Positions 61,713 to 64,000 of a stretch of 64,000 nucleotides of DNA are shown piece after piece (position 1 is the stretch's first letter; each line of letters begins with the position of its first letter). The position numbers and the translations under genes were made by a program. A model generated the notes under the pieces. It was not told where the DNA came from. It made no database searches and saw nothing but the letters and a program-made list of their open reading frames with translations. Source of the stretch: UBA1014 sp964344035 (GTDB lineage Bacteria; SAR324; NAC60-12); NCBI GenBank assembly GCA_964344035.1, contig CAYFLK010000007.1, positions 1 through 64,000 on the forward strand, in the 5' to 3' direction.

Positions 61713-64000
61713 CAGCTGAACACTCGTTCCACTTCCTTCAGGCTTTTTTGAATCATCTGCATCTCGGGTGGTACGGGCTGCATGTCGAGGGTGTTTTCCG
61801 GAATGTAGCGCAGCGGGGTCTGCGGTTCCGAAAGCCACGTGATCAGCTTATCCGGCTGTAGTTTTCCTGAATCCCGGATCTGCAACCGCAGCCGCTGCTT
61901 GCCGTGCTGGATCAGTTCAACTCCGTAACGTTGGGCCCAGAAGCGGATCTGTGTAATCATGAACAGGTTGACCAGGGATTCCGGCATGGGCCCGAAGCGA
62001 TCTTCCACCCCGTTGCGGAAATCCCAGAGGGCTTCATCCGACTCGATGGATCCGATCGCCTTGTAGAGGGAAAGCCGCTGGTTGGTGCTGCCGATGTAGG
62101 ACTCCGGAATGGTCTGATCGATATCGTCCAGGCGGACCTGCACTTCCTCCAGGGGTAGCAGGGCTTCGTCCTGCTGGCGGATTTTTCGCACGGCCTTTTC
62201 CACCATCCGGGTATAGAGTTCGAGACCGACGCTGGCGATCTGCCCTGATTGTTCCGAGCCAAGCAGATTTCCCGCGCCGCGAATCTCCAGGTCCCTTGAA
62301 GCGACCTTGAAACCCGCGCCCAGATCGTTCATTTCCTGCAGGACCTGCAGTCGTTCCTGTGCGACCCCGTTGAGGATTTTCTCCGGAGGCACGAGCAGGT
62401 ACGCGAATGCCTGCACATTGCTGCGCCCGACCCTCCCTCGCAGCTGGTATAGTTGAGCCAGCCCGAACTGGTCGGCATTGTTGATAAGGATTGTGTTCGC
62501 GCGCGGAATATCAAGTCCTGATTCAATGATGGTGGTCGACAGAAGCACGTCGGTGTCGCCTGCGATGAAATCAAGCATCACCTGTTCAAGCTGATGTTCG
62601 CCAAGCTGACCGTGTCCGATTGCGATGCGTGCGTCTGGGAGGATGTGGCGCAGGTAACTGCCGTATTCGTAGATAGTTTCAACCCGGTTATGCACCACGA
62701 AAACCTGACCTCCTCGTCGGAGTTCCCGGCTGACCGCTTCCTGGATGACATAATCGTTGGCCTGCATAAGCCGCGTGCGCACTGCCAGGCGGTCGGCGGG
62801 AGGTGTGTTGATCAGGCTCAGGTCGCGTATTCCCATCAGCGACATGTAGAGCGTCCGAGGGATGGGGGTCGCGGTGAGCGTCATCACGTCGACTTCCGCG
62901 CGGAAACGCCTGATTTTTTCCTTGTGGCGGACCCCGAAGCGCTGTTCTTCATCAACGACAAGCAATCCGAGGTCTTTGAAGCGGACGTCCTTGGAAAGCA
63001 TTCGGTGGGTGCCGATGAGGATGTCGATTTCCCCGCGTGCAAGGCGTTTGATGATGTCCCGCTGTTCCGCCGTGGTGCGAAAACGGCTGATAACTTCGAT
63101 GAAAAACGGGCTGCCCTCGAAGCGTTCACGGAAAGTGACATAATGCTGCTGGGCAAGGATGGTAGTCGGCACCAGGATGGCCACCTGTTTTCCCTGGGAG
63201 GCCCCCTTGAAAGCCGCGCGCATGGCCACTTCGGTTTTGCCGAAACCGACGTCCCCGCAGATCAACCGGTCCATGGGCATGTCCGATTCCATATCTTCCT
63301 TAACGACCTGGATGGCTTCAAGCTGGTCGCCGGTTTCTTCAAAGGGGAAACGCAGCTCGAATTCCTGCATGTCATGATCGTCAACCCCGAAGCGAAAGCC
63401 CTTGCGTGTTTTTCTTGCGGCATAAATTTCCGCGAGTTCTTCGGCAATATCCTCGATCGCGCGGGCGACTCGATTGCGGGTTTTCTTCCATGTTTTCTCA
63501 CCGAGTTTATTAAGTTTCGGTTGAGCGCCGTCGGCATTGACGTATTTCTGTACGAGGTGGAATTTTCCCACAGGTACATAAACCTTTTCATCCCGGGCAT
63601 AAGTGAGCACCATGAACTCGCTTTCGGTGTCCGCGGCTGTTATCTTCTTGAGTCCCGAGTAACGGCCGATTCCGTAATCGAGATGAACCACCGCATCGCC
63701 TTCACGGAGGTCATCGAGACTGCTGGCGCTTTGTTGCACCCGTGCCCGCTGCAGCCTACGGCTGCGTGTTTTTCCACCGAAAATTTCCTCTTCAGTGAGC
63801 AGGGCAAATCCGACATTTCCATGCTTGTCGATTATCCGGAATCCCGAGGAAAGCGGGCCGACAAGTATCGGCGCCGGCCCTGCCCCAATTTCTTCCGGTC
63901 CGTTTTCCATGTTCCCCTGTTCCAGCAGGAAGGCGATTTCCCCTGCCTGTTTTTCCTCGTGCACCTCAGTTTCAACCAGCAGGTCATCGAGCAGTTGGCG
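61712..64000 (-). CDS. mfd: transcription-repair coupling factor (C-terminal part)
   Basis: Mfd displaces stalled RNA polymerase and recruits UvrA. The visible 3' part encodes about 760 residues, and the frame is still open at the window end, so the N-terminal UvrB-like modules are outside. Visible in order are the RNA-polymerase-interacting CarD-like domain (LREGDAVVHLDYGIGRYSGL), the helicase motifs (ICGDVGFGKTEVAMRAAF, LVPTTILAQQHY, VVDEEQRFGV, TLTATPIPRTLYM, STTIIESGLDIPRAN, QLRGRVGRS) and the C-terminal TRCF domain (NQRLSLYKAIGSIES). Confidence 0.96.
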   Translation of the reverse strand, partial: RQLLDDLLVETEVHEEKQAGEIAFLLEQGNMENGPEEIGAGPAPILVGPLSSGFRIIDKHGNVGFALLTEEEIFGGKTRSRRLQRARVQQSASSLDDLREGDAVVHLDYGIGRYSGLKKITAADTESEFMVLTYARDEKVYVPVGKFHLVQKYVNADGAQPKLNKLGEKTWKKTRNRVARAIEDIAEELAEIYAARKTRKGFRFGVDDHDMQEFELRFPFEETGDQLEAIQVVKEDMESDMPMDRLICGDVGFGKTEVAMRAAFKGASQGKQVAILVPTTILAQQHYVTFRERFEGSPFFIEVISRFRTTAEQRDIIKRLARGEIDILIGTHRMLSKDVRFKDLGLLVVDEEQRFGVRHKEKIRRFRAEVDVMTLTATPIPRTLYMSLMGIRDLSLINTPPADRLAVRTRLMQANDYVIQEAVSRELRRGGQVFVVHNRVETIYEYGSYLRHILPDARIAIGHGQLGEHQLEQVMLDFIAGDTDVLLSTTIIESGLDIPRANTILINNADQFGLAQLYQLRGRVGRSNVQAFAYLLVPPEKILNGVAQERLQVLQEMNDLGAGFKVASRDLEIRGAGNLLGSEQSGQIASVGLELYTRMVEKAVRKIRQQDEALLPLEEVQVRLDDIDQTIPESYIGSTNQRLSLYKAIGSIESDEALWDFRNGVEDRFGPMPESLVNLFMITQIRFWAQRYGVELIQHGKQRLRLQIRDSGKLQPDKLITWLSEPQTPLRYIPENTLDMQPVPPEMQMIQKSLKEVERVFS

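Noticed and set aside
1..64000. CRISPR arrays, insertion sequences, prophage genes and tRNA genes
   Set aside because: I looked for regular spaced repeats, transposase or integrase motifs and tRNA arm sequences in the intergenic regions and saw none that were convincing. No tRNA-scan could be run.

Overview
The window is an ordinary-density chromosomal segment of a Gram-negative bacterium. It carries lipopolysaccharide heptose genes (hldE C-terminal domain, hldD, a GT9 heptosyltransferase-type gene), periplasmic folding and redox factors (PpiD, a DsbD-alpha protein), lipoproteins, an outer-membrane-type penicillin-binding-protein activator and type II secretion pseudopilins. It also encodes menaquinone synthesis, an Aap-type amino-acid ABC importer, SelB (so selenocysteine is probably used) and DUF2851. 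The mix suggests a proteobacterium-like lineage, possibly a deltaproteobacterial or SAR324-like one, but no 16S or ribosomal cluster is present to settle this. Many genes lack a clear Shine-Dalgarno sequence, several start with GTG or TTG, and overlaps of the ATGA or TGATG type are common. I found no CRISPR array, transposase, prophage or tRNA.

Layout. 1-5.4 kb: menB-menA-menC-menE, with MenE carrying an unrecognised C-terminal extension of about 260 residues. 5.4-9.9 kb: aapJQMP behind a good sigma-70-like promoter. 10-15.5 kb: a DUF3015-like exported protein, a ClpP, topoisomerase I, an MBL hydrolase, and on the opposite strand Ogt and a YbjN-like protein. 15.9-18.3 kb: a short FtsZ without a C-terminal tail, Bpt and MoaC. 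18.3-26.4 kb (minus strand): GT9 transferase, CYTH protein, RecC, DsbD-alpha and PpiD. 26.5-30 kb: a tightly packed apt-hldE(C)-hldD-mce-galE run. 30-33.6 kb: a GT2-GtrA polyprenyl-glycosyl transferase, then two strikingly AT-rich genes (a multi-span membrane protein and an anchored protein) that look compositionally foreign. 33.9-41.7 kb: HisJ-type phosphatase, AroC, a DHH phosphoesterase, SelB and an LpoA/LppC-like protein, with two unannotated membrane microproteins between them.

42.4-45.6 kb is the most coherent accessory module. An ArsR-family regulator has cysteines at exactly residues 41 and 107, the spacing of the persulfide sensor SqrR. It lies behind a promoter whose -10 box overlaps an inverted repeat. 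It is followed by a persulfide dioxygenase-rhodanese fusion, a TauE-type sulfur oxyanion exporter, a DUF1634-like membrane protein and a 27-residue membrane microprotein. I read this as a reactive-sulfur detoxification operon analogous in logic to the Staphylococcus cst operon but with an SqrR/BigR-type switch.

45.7-54.6 kb: a globin-like lipoprotein, an unrecognised 610-residue protein with a small upstream partner, Era, a TPR protein, a small lipoprotein, a symmetrical-type diadenosine tetraphosphatase relative, a MinD/FlhG-like ATPase and a degenerate J-domain/RodZ-type HTH fusion. 54.7-55.14 kb (minus): RNase P RNA, whose ends are fixed by the P1 helix and whose promoter lies at the expected distance. 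55.6-59.2 kb: gspG-H-I-J pseudopilins translationally coupled to a DUF2851 gene. 59.3-60.8 kb: a stand-alone RAM-domain protein with a two-hairpin leader, and HisC. 61.0-64.0 kb (minus): the C-terminal part of Mfd, running off the window end, and an unrecognised gene coupled to it by TGATG.
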